Below are positions 19,477 to 29,754 of a stretch of 64,000 nucleotides of DNA, piece after piece. A program made the translations under genes and the position numbers. The notes beneath the pieces are model-generated. The model saw only the letters and a list, made by a program, of their open reading frames with translations, was not told where the DNA came from and did not search any database. Positions within the stretch are counted from its first letter, which is position 1; each line of letters begins with the position of its first letter. Where the stretch lies: assembly GCF_001263395.1 (NCBI RefSeq), contig NZ_CP011786.1, forward strand, positions 248,001-312,000, written 5' to 3'. Source of the DNA: Bifidobacterium actinocoloniiforme DSM 22766 (lineage in GTDB: Bacteria > Actinomycetota > Actinomycetes > Actinomycetales > Bifidobacteriaceae).

Positions 19477-20561
19477 TGGCGGGGACAAGCGAGACCGGAA
19501 TCGCCAGCGGTTCCTCGCCGCTGGGGCCGATAGAGACCATTCACGCCCCGGTGCTGTTGGACGAGTGCGTCGCCCTGGTCACTCCGGCCCTGGACGGTCC
19601 AGATCCCTGGGTCGTGGATTGCACGTTGGGGCTCGCTGGCCACGCCTGCGCCTTCCTGAAAGCGGCGCCCGCCGCCCACCTGATCGGCATCGACCGTGAC
19701 CAGGAGGCCTTGGGTCTGGCCAGCGAACGCATGGCCCGGGAAGGGTTGGGGGACCGCTTCGTGCCCGTGCACGCCGCCTTCGATCAGCTGGAGGACATCT
19801 TGAAGGACCGGGGACTGAAGCGGGTGAGCGCGGTCTTCATGGACCTGGGATTGTCCAGCCTGCAAATCGACGAACGCTCCCGGGGCTTCTCTTACAGCCA
19901 GGACGCGCCTTTGGATATGCGGATGGATCCGAGCCAGAGTTTGACCGCCGCCCAAATCCTGGCCGATTATTCCGAAGAGGACCTGGCCCGGATTTTCCAA
20001 GACTACGGGGAGGAGCACCACGCCCGACGGATCGCCCGGGCGCTGGCCCAAGCCCGCCAACGGCAGCCAGTGCGCACCTCAGCCCAGTTGGACCGACTGG
20101 TCGACCAGGCCGTACCCCGCGCCCACCGGGCTCCCGGCAACCCCGCCAAGCGGGTCTTCCAAGCCTTGAGGATCGAGGTGAACGGCGAGCTGGACAAGCT
20201 GGTCCGAACCTTGCCCCAAGCTGTGGCCCGGCTTCGGGTCGGCGGCCGCTTGGTCGTGGAGTCCTACCACTCCTTGGAGGACCGCAGCGTCAAACGTTTC
20301 ATGGCCTCTGGGCTCCAAGCCAAGCTGCCCCAAGGGCTCCCGGTCGTACCGCAGTCCGCCCGCCCCGTCTTCCTGGACCTGACCCACGGCGCCCGCAAGG
20401 CCGATGCCGATCAGGTGGCTGCCAACCCCCGTTCCGCCTCAGTGCGGTTGCGGGCGGTGGAAGTTAGCCGACCTATACCGGCCGAGCGGATCGAACGCTG
20501 GCGGGAGGAGTCCAGTCAACCCGTCTACCGAGCCAACATGCACCCTTCAAGGAGACGATGA
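19476..20561 (+). CDS. rsmH: 16S rRNA (cytosine-1402 N4) methyltransferase RsmH
   Basis: 361 residues. Motifs: HAPVLLDECV near the start, DCTLGLAGHA (SAM motif I), IGIDRDQEAL, FMDLGLSSLQID, RGFSYSQDAPLDMRMD and ESYHSLEDRSVKRF, all standard for RsmH/MraW. It methylates the ribosomal P site. Motif I has LAGHA where GGGHS is more usual. Starts inside the mraZ stop and ends overlapping the ftsL start, so translation is coupled through the three genes. Confidence 0.97.
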   Translation: MAGTSETGIASGSSPLGPIETIHAPVLLDECVALVTPALDGPDPWVVDCTLGLAGHACAFLKAAPAAHLIGIDRDQEALGLASERMAREGLGDRFVPVHAAFDQLEDILKDRGLKRVSAVFMDLGLSSLQIDERSRGFSYSQDAPLDMRMDPSQSLTAAQILADYSEEDLARIFQDYGEEHHARRIARALAQARQRQPVRTSAQLDRLVDQAVPRAHRAPGNPAKRVFQALRIEVNGELDKLVRTLPQAVARLRVGGRLVVESYHSLEDRSVKRFMASGLQAKLPQGLPVVPQSARPVFLDLTHGARKADADQVAANPRSASVRLRAVEVSRPIPAERIERWREESSQPVYRANMHPSRRR

Positions 20562-21088
20562 TCATGGCCGCTTCAGCACGTTCCGTGCGTTCTAAAACCG
20601 CGCCCGACAAGCGCCGCCCAGCCACCCAGGCCGAGCCCCGCCGTCCCCAACTGAGCCTGATCGAAGGCGGACGCTCCGCAGCCCCGGACGGTTGGGGGGA
20701 CCGCGCTCGCCGTGTCATCACCTGGGCCGGCACGCGCTCCACGCCGCTGATTCAGTTCGTGCTTTCCGCGGTCTTCCTGATGGCATGCCTGCTGGGCTCC
20801 CTCCTCCTGCGCACCCAGATGGTCCAGAACTCGTTCGAGGCCAGCGCCGTGCAAACCTCGATCAGCAAGCTGACCCAGGATGTGCAGGATGACCAAGACA
20901 AGTTGGATCAACTCCAAGCCTCGCTGCCTGACAGGGCCCAACAGATGGGCATGGTGCCCCAGCAGGGGACCAACTCCATCGATTTGAACGGGTACCAACC
21001 CAGCCCGCAGATGCAGACGAAGAACTCTCAGCAGGGCCAAGCCCAGGTTCAGGGGAAGGCGCCGACGGATAGGGCTGGCCAGCGGTGA
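20558..21088 (+). CDS. ftsL: cell division protein FtsL-like
   Basis: 176 residues with one transmembrane span (LIQFVLSAVFLMACLLGSLLL, about residues 66-86), a basic cytosolic N-terminus, and a periplasmic coiled coil (SISKLTQDVQDDQDKLDQLQASL). FtsL sequences diverge widely; the call rests on topology and position between rsmH and ftsI. ATGs at 20558 and 20564 are both possible with AAGGAG upstream. The C-terminus is a Gln-rich tail. Stop overlaps the ftsI GTG (GTGA). Confidence 0.85.
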   Translation: MIMAASARSVRSKTAPDKRRPATQAEPRRPQLSLIEGGRSAAPDGWGDRARRVITWAGTRSTPLIQFVLSAVFLMACLLGSLLLRTQMVQNSFEASAVQTSISKLTQDVQDDQDKLDQLQASLPDRAQQMGMVPQQGTNSIDLNGYQPSPQMQTKNSQQGQAQVQGKAPTDRAGQR

Positions 21089-22968
21089 TCCGCCTGCCAG
21101 GGGGCCAGGGCCCAGGGGCATCCGGCTTCCCCAGGCGGTCGGCTTCCCCCTCCCGCCCGCAGTCCAATCCCGTCCAGGGGCGGGGCACCCGTGGCTTGGA
21201 CGCCCGTTCCTTCGCCATACGCTCGATAGTCGTCGCGCTCATCCTGGCCTTAGTGACCGCTGTCGCCCTGGGCAAACTGGCCTGGATCCAGCTCTTCCAG
21301 GGGCAGGCCACCGCCGAGGCGGCGACCCGCAGCAGGACCGTGCCCCACACCCTGAAAGCCCAGCGTGGACGCATCCTTGATGCCAACGGCATGATCCTGG
21401 CCCAGAGCGTGGAACGCTACACCATCGTCGGCAGCCCCAAGGCCGCCGCCGACTTCATACCAGTGGATTGCACCAAGCAGACCGAGGGCAACTGCCACGC
21501 CATCAACGGCAAGCCGGTGGGCGCGACCGGTCCGGCTGCCGTGGCGCGCATCCTGGCCCCGACCCTGGGCATGAACCAGATGGAGCTCGGCGCCAAGCTT
21601 GTGGGCTCCAACAGTTACGTGGTCCTGAAAAAGGATGTGACCCCTCAGGTCAAGCGCGCGATCGATAAGCTGGGGCTGGCCGGCGTGATTTCCGCGGAGC
21701 TGAGCAACCAGCGCTCGTACCCCCACCGCGACCTGATGGGCTCCCTCCTGGGCGGTGTGGACGCGAACGGCAAGGGGGTGGCCGGGATCGAGTACATGGA
21801 GGACGCGGCCCTGACCGGTAAGGACGGATACGAGGTCTACCAGCAGGGCATGTACGGCCAGCAGATCCCCGGCACTGAGTCCAAGTCCCAGCCGCCGGTT
21901 GACGGCAAGGATGTGCGTTTGACCATAGACGGGGACGTGCAGTGGTACGTGCAGAAGGCCCTGGCGGACGGCAAGGCCAAGTACCATGCGGGCTGGGTGA
22001 TGGCCGTGGTCCAAGAGCCTTCCGCCGGGCGGATAATCGCGCTGGCGGACACTGAGAGCAAGGCGGCCGGCTCCGCTGAGGCCAAGATGAACCCGCCGCT
22101 CGTCGTCACGCAGACCTTCGAGCCCGGGTCGATCGGCAAGACGATCACGCTCTCCGGGATGCTCCAGGAAGGCACGCGGCAGATGACCGACAAGTTCACC
22201 GTGCCCGACCGGATCAAGGTGGACGGCCAGGAGTATCACGACGCGACCGAGCATGGGCCCGAGCGCTGGACCATGGCCGGCATCCTGCAGAATTCCTCGA
22301 ACGTTGGCATGGTAATGGCCAGCGATAAGTACACCGACCAGCAGCGCTACGAATACCTGACCAAGTTCGGCATAGGGCAGTCCTCAGGGTTGGGCCTGCA
22401 GGGCGAGTCCAAGGGCCTGCTGACGCCGCCGAGCGCTTGGGACCGGCGCACGCGCAACACGGTCCTCTTCGGTCAGGGCTACGCCACCAACGCCATTCAG
22501 CTGACCAACGCCGTCGCCACCATCGCCAACAAGGGCGTGCGCAACCAGCAGAGCCTGATCAAGTCGGTTTCCGACGAGGACGGCAAGCCCGGGCAGTCGC
22601 CCTCCAGCCAGGCAACGCGCGTAATCGATGAACAGGTGGCGGCCCAGGTGATGAACGGCATGGAATCCGTGGCTGACAAGTTCAAGAACGTGGCCGCGGT
22701 GGACGGCTACCGGGTGGCCTCCAAGACCGGCACCGCCGAGGTGGCTGGCCAGGATGGCAGGCTCACCTCGATCATCAGCGATTGGGTGGGCGTCATACCG
22801 GCCGACAATCCTCGCTTCGTGGTCACCGTCGTGATGAAGGACCCTCAGGGCACCTTCGGCGGTCTGACCGCTGGACCGGTCTTCGCTCAAATTGGTGAAT
22901 TCCTTATGCAGAAATATGAGCTGCCTCCCTCAGCCCCGCGCACGGATGCTATCCCTGTTCAATGGTGA
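21085..22968 (+). CDS. ftsI: peptidoglycan transpeptidase FtsI (PBP3 class)
   Basis: 627-residue class B penicillin-binding protein that cross-links septal peptidoglycan. N-terminal cytosolic stretch, one transmembrane segment (SIVVALILALVTAVALGKLAWI), dimerisation domain starting QRGRILDANG, and the transpeptidase with Ser349-x-x-Lys352 (GSIGK), Ser404-Ser-Asn406 and Lys547-Thr-Gly. The SxxK motif reads SIGK rather than the common STFK. GTG start overlaps ftsL. No PASTA repeats at the C-terminus. Confidence 0.96.
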   Translation: MIRLPGGQGPGASGFPRRSASPSRPQSNPVQGRGTRGLDARSFAIRSIVVALILALVTAVALGKLAWIQLFQGQATAEAATRSRTVPHTLKAQRGRILDANGMILAQSVERYTIVGSPKAAADFIPVDCTKQTEGNCHAINGKPVGATGPAAVARILAPTLGMNQMELGAKLVGSNSYVVLKKDVTPQVKRAIDKLGLAGVISAELSNQRSYPHRDLMGSLLGGVDANGKGVAGIEYMEDAALTGKDGYEVYQQGMYGQQIPGTESKSQPPVDGKDVRLTIDGDVQWYVQKALADGKAKYHAGWVMAVVQEPSAGRIIALADTESKAAGSAEAKMNPPLVVTQTFEPGSIGKTITLSGMLQEGTRQMTDKFTVPDRIKVDGQEYHDATEHGPERWTMAGILQNSSNVGMVMASDKYTDQQRYEYLTKFGIGQSSGLGLQGESKGLLTPPSAWDRRTRNTVLFGQGYATNAIQLTNAVATIANKGVRNQQSLIKSVSDEDGKPGQSPSSQATRVIDEQVAAQVMNGMESVADKFKNVAAVDGYRVASKTGTAEVAGQDGRLTSIISDWVGVIPADNPRFVVTVVMKDPQGTFGGLTAGPVFAQIGEFLMQKYELPPSAPRTDAIPVQW

Positions 22969-23026
22969 TAAGCATGAGAGGGAGCGCGCCTGATGCTCGC
23001 GAGCCCTATGGCGGAGAGGCGGAGTC

Positions 23027-24121
23027 ATGAGCGCGCTGAGCGAGTCGATCCGCCAACGGATGACCCTGGGCTATTTGCGTGGCCACTACGGTCTGGAGCT
23101 CCTACCCCCGGCGGCTGAAGATGTGACCGTGACCTCCTTGGCCGACGACTTGGCTTCGGTACGGCCCGGCAGCCTCTATATGCCGTACTTACGGCCCAAT
23201 GAGGCCGAGACCACTGCGGAGGGTCTGCCATCCGACGCTGGCCTGGGCGACGATGCGCAGTCCGGCCGGGAGACCAAACAGGGGCGGCACGCTGCGCCTG
23301 CAGGGCCATCTGTTCAGGTCGGGTCGCAGGAGCAGGGCGGGTCACCTGTCCAGCCGACGCCAACCACCGCTGACGAAGCGGCGCTGGTCGCGCAGGCCGA
23401 GCTTGCGGGCGCCTACGCGGTCCTCCTGCCTACCCGCAGCCCAGGGCAGGAGACTCCTAGCGCCGACATTCCGTTGCTTATTGGCGACTTGGCGCCTGAC
23501 CAACTGGGCCGAATCCTGTCCAATGCCGCTGGCGACCCTTCCGCGTCCTTGGCGGTCTTCGCCATGGTCGGCGACGATGTGTACGGCCAGGCCGCGGATC
23601 TGGCTGACTTCTTGCATACGCTGGGAAATCCGGTCGGGATGATCGCCGCCTCAGGCTCAGCATCCCTGGACCGCCCCCTGGATCTGCAGGGGCCCTTGAG
23701 CATGTTCGATCTGCAACGCGCTCTCGCCATCTGTCTGGAAGACGGGGCCGCGGCGGTCGTGATTGAGGCCGACCCAGCCACGTTGCAAGAGGATGCCTTA
23801 CGCGGCGTGCAAATAGACGTGCTGGCTTTCCCTGACGATGCCGGACCGTCTGGTGGGCCCGTCGGAGCCCTGGCCCGCTTCCATGACGGCAGGCGGGGCA
23901 GGGCTTCCGCGGCCGCCCGGCGCTATGGATTCTCATTCGGGGGTAGCACGCAGGTGGCCAGGCGGGGCGATGAGTCCGACGAGATGGCCCGCCAAGCTCT
24001 TCCTGGCGGCGATCAGGCCCATCTCAACCAGCTCTCATTGAATATTGCGATGACTGTGGCCGCTGGTGTCAAACGCAGTCACATCCGCAGCGCGCTTGAA
24101 GCCTCCCAGGAGCTTTCCTAG
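23027..24121 (+). CDS. degenerate MurE-like protein (no ATP-binding loop)
   Basis: 364 residues in the normal place of murE. The N-terminus (VTSLADDLASVRPGSLYMPY) aligns with the Mur ligase substrate domain (compare VTTDSRQVGPGSLFVAI in the murF product). Where MurE has GTNGKTTT, this has AMVGDDVYGQAADLADFLHTLGN, so the P-loop is lost, and the C-terminal domain is shortened. A 60-residue low-complexity insert follows residue 60. The frame is intact, so it may be kept as a non-catalytic protein. Real MurE would then be encoded elsewhere. Assignment by alignment by eye. Confidence 0.7.
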   Translation: MSALSESIRQRMTLGYLRGHYGLELLPPAAEDVTVTSLADDLASVRPGSLYMPYLRPNEAETTAEGLPSDAGLGDDAQSGRETKQGRHAAPAGPSVQVGSQEQGGSPVQPTPTTADEAALVAQAELAGAYAVLLPTRSPGQETPSADIPLLIGDLAPDQLGRILSNAAGDPSASLAVFAMVGDDVYGQAADLADFLHTLGNPVGMIAASGSASLDRPLDLQGPLSMFDLQRALAICLEDGAAAVVIEADPATLQEDALRGVQIDVLAFPDDAGPSGGPVGALARFHDGRRGRASAAARRYGFSFGGSTQVARRGDESDEMARQALPGGDQAHLNQLSLNIAMTVAAGVKRSHIRSALEASQELS

Positions 24122-24224
24122 GGGCGAAAGGCCACGAGAACATGCATGTACGGAATGGACCCAGGTCCGCTTGGCGGTGCGATGGCCGATGCCGCGGGTG
24201 GTCTGGAAGGGACGAGAGGTGACG

Positions 24225-25784
24225 ATGGAAAAGGCTGAGCGGCCGGTGCTGATGCCCATGACCCTGAAGCAGGTGGCCCAAGCCGTCCACGGGCGGATTA
24301 CGCCCGCTGCGGCGAAGGGCGGGCTGGACCTGCCGATAGCGAATGTGACGACGGACTCGCGGCAGGTGGGTCCAGGCTCCCTGTTCGTGGCGATAGCCGG
24401 CGAAAGGGTGGACGGCCACCGCTTCCTGGGCCAGGCAGCCGAGCAAGGCGCCATCGGGGCCCTGGTGAGCGAGGAGCAGGCGGATGCGGACCTGCCCCAG
24501 GTCGTCGTCGAGGATACCGTCCAAGCCTTGGGTCAGTTAGCGGCCAGCAATGTGGAGCGCCGCCGGGCTTTGGACGCTCCCTTCACGCTGGTGGCCATCA
24601 CCGGATCAGTGGGCAAGACCACGACCAAAGACCTCCTGGCCGCCATGCTGGCTAAGCTCGGACCCACTGTGGCCCCGGTAGGCTCCTTCAACAACGAGAT
24701 AGGCCTGCCCCTGACCGCCCTGCGCGTGGGGCCTGACACCCGCTATTTGGTGGCGGAGATGGGCGCCAGCCAAGTGGGCGACATCGCTTACCTGACATCG
24801 ATAGCCCCGCCAGATATAGCGGTGGTCCTCAAAGTCGGTGTGGCGCACCTGGGCGTGTTCGGCTCGGTTGAACGGATAGCCCAAGCCAAGAGCGAGCTGG
24901 TACGAGGGCTGCGCCCGCATGGCCTGGCGGTGCTCAACGCCGACGACGAGCGGGTGGCCGCGATGGCCCAGCTGGCGCCCGGCCGCGTCCTGCGATTCGG
25001 CTTGGGCGGAGCTGAGCGGCCTGACGATCCAGGTCTCGACATGACCGCCAGGGACATCACCACCGACGACCTGGACCGTCCCTCCTTCCAGCTTGAGGCC
25101 AGGGGAGAGCGGCCGGTCGCCGCCAGCCTGGCCCTGAGCGGCGAGCACAATGTGATGAACGCCCTGGCCGCGGCATGCGTGGCACATGAGCTTGGCCTGC
25201 CGCTGGAGGACATCAGCGCGTCCCTGAGCGCCCAAGGTAGGCGCAGCCCCCACCGAATGGCGGTCAGCCAGGTGGAGGAGGATGGGGCGCGCTTCACGCT
25301 GATCGACGACTCCTTTAATGCGAATCCTGACTCCATGAGCGCCGGTCTGAGGGCCCTGGCCTCGTGGAAGGAACCAACCGGGGGCCAGGACGGCGCGGCG
25401 CAAGCGGAGCCTTACCGGGTCGCCGTTCTGGGCGGGATGCTGGAACTGGGCGAGGGCACCATGGACCTCCACCGTCAGGTGGGCGCCCTGTGCGTCAGCC
25501 TGGGATTAGACGCTCTGGTGGCGGTCGGCGGCGAGCGCGGCCAGCTGACCGACATGGCTGGCGCTATGGTGGAGGGGGCCAGGCGGGCATCCGCCGCGCA
25601 AGGGTCCAAGCATGCCGGGATGCGGCTCTTCCAGGCGCCGGACACCGGCCAGGCCGACCGGTTCGTGCGTGACTTGGCCAGCGGCCATCCTGGTTGCGTG
25701 GTCTTGCTGAAGGGCTCCCACATGTCTGGGCTGGATGCCCTGGCTGAGCGTTGGCAGAGCGGAAGATTCGGAGAGCAGCAGTGA
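24225..25784 (+). CDS. murF: UDP-MurNAc-tripeptide:D-Ala-D-Ala ligase MurF
   Basis: 519 residues from the ATG at 24225 (AGAGGTG upstream). Adds D-Ala-D-Ala to the cytoplasmic muropeptide. Domain 1 has VTTDSRQVGPGSLFVAI, the ATPase domain has GSVGKTTTKD and EMGASQVGDI, and the third domain contains DDSFNANPDSM and AVLGGMLELG, all MurF hallmarks. The 3' end overlaps mraY by four bases (GTGA). The frame continues upstream to 24066 but without a ribosome site, and the conserved domain starts at the chosen ATG. Confidence 0.96.
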   Translation: MEKAERPVLMPMTLKQVAQAVHGRITPAAAKGGLDLPIANVTTDSRQVGPGSLFVAIAGERVDGHRFLGQAAEQGAIGALVSEEQADADLPQVVVEDTVQALGQLAASNVERRRALDAPFTLVAITGSVGKTTTKDLLAAMLAKLGPTVAPVGSFNNEIGLPLTALRVGPDTRYLVAEMGASQVGDIAYLTSIAPPDIAVVLKVGVAHLGVFGSVERIAQAKSELVRGLRPHGLAVLNADDERVAAMAQLAPGRVLRFGLGGAERPDDPGLDMTARDITTDDLDRPSFQLEARGERPVAASLALSGEHNVMNALAAACVAHELGLPLEDISASLSAQGRRSPHRMAVSQVEEDGARFTLIDDSFNANPDSMSAGLRALASWKEPTGGQDGAAQAEPYRVAVLGGMLELGEGTMDLHRQVGALCVSLGLDALVAVGGERGQLTDMAGAMVEGARRASAAQGSKHAGMRLFQAPDTGQADRFVRDLASGHPGCVVLLKGSHMSGLDALAERWQSGRFGEQQ

Positions 25785-26884
25785 TTTCCCTGATCATAGG
25801 CATCATCATCTCCCTGATCGTCACCTTCGGGGGGACGCCCTTGCTGGTGCGCCTGCTGCACGAGCGTCACTACGGGCAGTACATCCGTCAGGACGGGCCC
25901 CAGTCCCACCTGGTCAAACGCGGGACCCCCACGATGGGCGGATTGATCGTCAACCTGGCCATCGTCTTGGGTTGGGCGGGCTCCGCCTTCTACCGCTACC
26001 TGTCCAGGGGCGATAAGCCTTCCCTATCGGCTATGCTGGTCCTGTTCGCCATGCTTTCGATGGGGATGCTCGGCTTCATTGACGACTTCACTAAGGTACG
26101 CAAGAAGCAGAACCTTGGTCTGTCTGTGGCCGGCAAGTTCATAGGTCAGTTCATCCTGGCCACGATTTACGCCGTCCTGGCGCTTCTGCTGCCCACTAAG
26201 ACCGGTTTCCACTCCGCCCAGGCGGGCATATCGTTCGTGGAACGCCCGATCATCTCCTTCGAGTTCGCCGGACGCGCGGTGGCCATCATCCTGTTCGTCT
26301 TGTGGGTGAACCTGTTGATGACGGCTTGGAGCAATGCGTTCAACCTGACCGATGGCTTGGATGGCCTGGCTTCCGGTTCCTCGATGATCGCCTTCACTGG
26401 TTATGCCATGATCGCTTTCTGGGAGTCCTACCATGTGAGGGGCGGCAGCCACGCCGGTCATTCGTACGCGGTGTCCGACCCCTTGGATCTGACGATCATC
26501 GCCTGCTGCGCTGCCGTGGCTTGCTTCGGCTTCCTGTGGTATAACACGAATCCGGCCTCCATCTTCATGGGCGATACGGGCTCCCTGGCCCTGGGCGGCC
26601 TGTTCGCGGCCCTGTCCATCGCCACCCACACTGAGCTTCTGGCCGTGATTCTGGGTGGCTTGTTCGTGATGGAGACCGCCTCCGACGTGATCCAGGTGGG
26701 CTTCTTCAAGATGACCCACAGGCGCGTGTTCAAGATGGCGCCCATCCATCATCATTTCGAGCTGCTGGGTTGGCAGGAGTCCAAGGTCGTGGTCCGCTTC
26801 TGGATGATCGAGTTGATTTTCGTGCTGATGGCCTTGGTCCTGTTCTACGCGGATTGGCTGGCCAGGTCGGGCTTGGCCCTATGA
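25781..26884 (+). CDS. mraY: phospho-MurNAc-pentapeptide translocase MraY
   Basis: 367 residues, ten hydrophobic segments. Transfers phospho-MurNAc-pentapeptide to undecaprenyl phosphate, making lipid I at the inner face of the membrane. Seen: GTPTMGG, FIDDFTKVRKKQNLGLS (catalytic Asp pair), NAFNLTDGLDGLASG, FMGDTGSLALGG and APIHHHFEL. GTG start at 25781 overlaps the murF stop and has GGAGAG upstream. Length and motifs are normal. Confidence 0.97.
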   Translation: MISLIIGIIISLIVTFGGTPLLVRLLHERHYGQYIRQDGPQSHLVKRGTPTMGGLIVNLAIVLGWAGSAFYRYLSRGDKPSLSAMLVLFAMLSMGMLGFIDDFTKVRKKQNLGLSVAGKFIGQFILATIYAVLALLLPTKTGFHSAQAGISFVERPIISFEFAGRAVAIILFVLWVNLLMTAWSNAFNLTDGLDGLASGSSMIAFTGYAMIAFWESYHVRGGSHAGHSYAVSDPLDLTIIACCAAVACFGFLWYNTNPASIFMGDTGSLALGGLFAALSIATHTELLAVILGGLFVMETASDVIQVGFFKMTHRRVFKMAPIHHHFELLGWQESKVVVRFWMIELIFVLMALVLFYADWLARSGLAL

Positions 26885-26961
26885 GTCCTGGGCGCAGGCG
26901 GTTTGGGCGAACGGATGAGTGAGCCGCGTGGATTATGTGGATGAACCTGGAGGATGCGACG

Positions 26962-28392
26962 ATGAATATCAGCGATAAGCGTGTGCTGGTGGCTGGATTG
27001 GGCGTATCCGGCCGCAGCGCGGTCCAAGCCTTGCAGGGGAGGGCCCGGGCGGTGACCAGCGTGGATGAACGAGCCCAGGACGCTGACTTATCCTCCTTCG
27101 ACCAGGTGGACTGGAGCCAGGTGGATGTGGTCATGACCTCCCCGGTTTTCAATCCGCGCACCCCTTTCATCCAAGAGGCCCAGGAGCGTGGGATCCCGGT
27201 CATCAGCGAGGTGGAGCTGGCCTGGGACCTGCGTGCGCCCGCCGCCAAGACCGGGCGGCCCGCCCCCTGGATCGGCATCACCGGAACGAACGGCAAGACC
27301 TCCACCACCAGCATGACCGCGGCTATGATGAGTTCTTCGGGCTATGACGCGCCTGCGGTCGGCAACATCGGCAAGGCCGTCTCCCAGGCCGCCCTGGACC
27401 CCAGCCACGACGTCCTGTGCGTGGAATTAAGCTCCTTCCAGCTCCACTTCACCAACTCCCTGGCCCTGGAGTGCGCCGCCATCACCAACCTTGCGGCGGA
27501 CCACTTGGACTGGCATGGGGGCTTCGAGGCCTACGCGGCCGACAAGGCTAAGATTTACCGGGGCGTGCGCAAGGCCCTGGTCTACAACGCTGACGACCGG
27601 CGGGTGAGCGTGATCGCCGCAGCCGCCCAGTTGGCCCCAGGTTGCCTGCGTGTGGGCTTCACGCTGGGGCAGCCCGAAGCGGGGATGATCGGCGTCTCGG
27701 ATGGTTGGATTGTCGACATGAGCGGAGTGGCCGGTGGCCCGGTGGGCCAAGCCGAGCGCATCGCCCCCCTGCGCGGCTTGCAGGGGATGAGCGAGCCGGA
27801 CGGGCGCGTTTACCCCCACCTGCTGGCCGATGCCCTGTGCGCGTTCGCCCTGGCTCTTGGCGCGGGCGCCGATCGGGCCGCCGCTACCAAGGCCATGGCC
27901 TGCTTCAAACCAGGCGATCACCGCATCGAAACGGTAGCCCAGCTAGGAGCGGGCGCCGATGCCATCCGCTTCGTCGACGATTCCAAGGCCACCAACGCTC
28001 ACGCCGCCCGAGCCTCCCTGTCCAGCTACCAGCCCGGGTCCGTGGTCTGGATCGCCGGAGGCCTGGCCAAGGGAGCGCGTTTCGAGGACCTAGTGGCCAG
28101 CCAAGCCTCGCGCCTGGCGGCTGCCGTCGTCATCGGCCGCGATCCCGAGCCCATCCTCCAAGCCTTGTCCTCGCAAGCCCCGAAGCTGCCGGTAGAGCGG
28201 GTGGAGCCAGACCCCGCCGATTCGGTCATGGCCCGGGCCGTCGCGGCCGCCGGCCGGTTCGCCAAGCCAGGCCATGTGGTCTTGTTGGCGCCGGCCTGCG
28301 CGTCAATGGATCAATTCAAGTCCTATGCCGAGCGAGGGCGGATGTTCGCCTTAGAGGCCGAACGATGGGTCAATGGCCATGAGGCTGCCTGA
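26962..28392 (+). CDS. murD: UDP-MurNAc-L-Ala:D-Glu ligase MurD
   Basis: 476 residues. N-terminal dinucleotide-fold domain ([14 protein letters not shown]), ATP-binding [18 protein letters not shown], and C-terminal GDHRIETV and [10 protein letters not shown] motifs mark MurD. The ATG at 26962 has GGAGGA upstream; earlier in-frame starts lack one. Unlike most neighbours it is separated from the preceding gene by 77 bases. Its last 20 bases overlap the ftsW start. Confidence 0.96.
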   Translation: MNISDKRVLVAGLGVSGRSAVQALQGRARAVTSVDERAQDADLSSFDQVDWSQVDVVMTSPVFNPRTPFIQEAQERGIPVISEVELAWDLRAPAAKTGRPAPWIGITGTNGKTSTTSMTAAMMSSSGYDAPAVGNIGKAVSQAALDPSHDVLCVELSSFQLHFTNSLALECAAITNLAADHLDWHGGFEAYAADKAKIYRGVRKALVYNADDRRVSVIAAAAQLAPGCLRVGFTLGQPEAGMIGVSDGWIVDMSGVAGGPVGQAERIAPLRGLQGMSEPDGRVYPHLLADALCAFALALGAGADRAAATKAMACFKPGDHRIETVAQLGAGADAIRFVDDSKATNAHAARASLSSYQPGSVVWIAGGLAKGARFEDLVASQASRLAAAVVIGRDPEPILQALSSQAPKLPVERVEPDPADSVMARAVAAAGRFAKPGHVVLLAPACASMDQFKSYAERGRMFALEAERWVNGHEAA

Positions 28393-29677
28393 TTTCAACC
28401 TACAGGTCAAGCCCCGATCCGCCTCCTCTGGCAAGGGGCGTACCAGTGATGGCGGGCGTGTGAGGCGACCGGCGGGTCCTGCGAAAACCGCAAGCAAAAC
28501 CCCGGCAGCGCGTGCGCAAACCTCCTACCAGGGCGTCCGGGCCCTGCTCAACCCCTTGTGGTGCTACTACGGGTTCATCACCATAGTGGTGGCCCTGACC
28601 GTCTTCGGCCTGATGATGGTCTTCTCCAGTTCCTCCGTCGATATGGTGGCCCAAGGCAATTCGCCTTGGAGTCAAGCCATCCGTCAGTCCGGCTTCTGCC
28701 TGGGGGGTTTCGCCCTCGCCTTCGTGGCCATGCGGTTCAAGGCCTCCACCTACCGCAAGGTCAGCCTGCCCGCTGTGTGGTTCGGCCTCTTCTTGCAAAT
28801 GCTCACCTTCACCCCCTTGGGTCGGGCGGCGGGTGGCAACGCAGGCTGGATTTTCATCGGTGGCTTCTCCTTGCAACCGGCAGAGGTGTTGAAACTGGCC
28901 CTGTGCATTTGGCTGCCCGGCGCGCTGATCGACGCGGCCGACCGCAGCGGGCAGGGCGAGGGCCTGAAGGCCTACTGGCGTCCGGCGGCTGGTTTCCTGG
29001 CCGCCTTTGGCCTGATCATGGCGGGCAAGGATCTGGGCACGGCCATGATCATCGTATTCATCGGCCTGGTCGCTTTCTTCGTCTCGGGCTTCCCCCTTAA
29101 GTGGTTCTTCACTGCCGCGGTCGCCGGCGTAGCCGGGATTATCGGCTTCTTCGTCCTGGGGCACGGTAACCGCATGCAGCGGATCATGGCCGCATACGGC
29201 GAGTGCTCTTCCGACGATTTGAAAGGCGTGTGCTACCAATCAGTCCACGGCTTGTACGCGATGGCATCGGGCGGGTTGACCGGCGTCGGACTGGGCAATT
29301 CGCGTGAAAAATGGAACTACCTGCCCGAAGCCCATAACGACTTCATCTTCGCGGTGATCGGCGAGGAAACAGGATTCATCGGGGCCGTTATCGTCATTCT
29401 GGCTTTCGTGGCGGTGGGTTGGTGCATGTTGCGCGTAGCCTTGACCACGCCGGATCCCTACGCTCGCATAGTCTTGGTCTGCATGGCTTTCTGGATCGTC
29501 GGCCAGGCCCTGATCAACATCTCCGTCGTCCTAGGCCTCCTGCCGGTCATGGGCCTGCCTCTCCCGTTCGTCTCCGCCGGAGGCACGGCCCTCGTCCTGT
29601 GCTTGGTGGCGGCGGGCGTGGCGGTTCCGATGATGCGAACCCACCCCGACATCCAAGCCGCGGTCTCGAAGATTTAA
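28373..29677 (+). CDS. ftsW: septal peptidoglycan polymerase FtsW
   Basis: 434 residues, SEDS family. A basic N-terminal tail of about 60 residues comes before ten predicted membrane spans. Seen are [15 protein letters not shown], the [11 protein letters not shown] segment, [10 protein letters not shown] with the catalytic-region Asp, the [15 protein letters not shown] loop and [16 protein letters not shown]. It polymerises lipid II glycan at the septum with FtsI. The start may be 28373 or the ATG at 28379; both lie within the end of murD. Confidence 0.95.
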   Translation: MAMRLPDFNLQVKPRSASSGKGRTSDGGRVRRPAGPAKTASKTPAARAQTSYQGVRALLNPLWCYYGFITIVVALTVFGLMMVFSSSSVDMVAQGNSPWSQAIRQSGFCLGGFALAFVAMRFKASTYRKVSLPAVWFGLFLQMLTFTPLGRAAGGNAGWIFIGGFSLQPAEVLKLALCIWLPGALIDAADRSGQGEGLKAYWRPAAGFLAAFGLIMAGKDLGTAMIIVFIGLVAFFVSGFPLKWFFTAAVAGVAGIIGFFVLGHGNRMQRIMAAYGECSSDDLKGVCYQSVHGLYAMASGGLTGVGLGNSREKWNYLPEAHNDFIFAVIGEETGFIGAVIVILAFVAVGWCMLRVALTTPDPYARIVLVCMAFWIVGQALINISVVLGLLPVMGLPLPFVSAGGTALVLCLVAAGVAVPMMRTHPDIQAAVSKI

Positions 29678-29754
29678 AGGCTCCGATCGCCCCGGATCAT
29701 TCGTCAGTGGTCCGGCTATGCTCGTATCTGGACGATTCTGGTGGAGGAGAGGGC

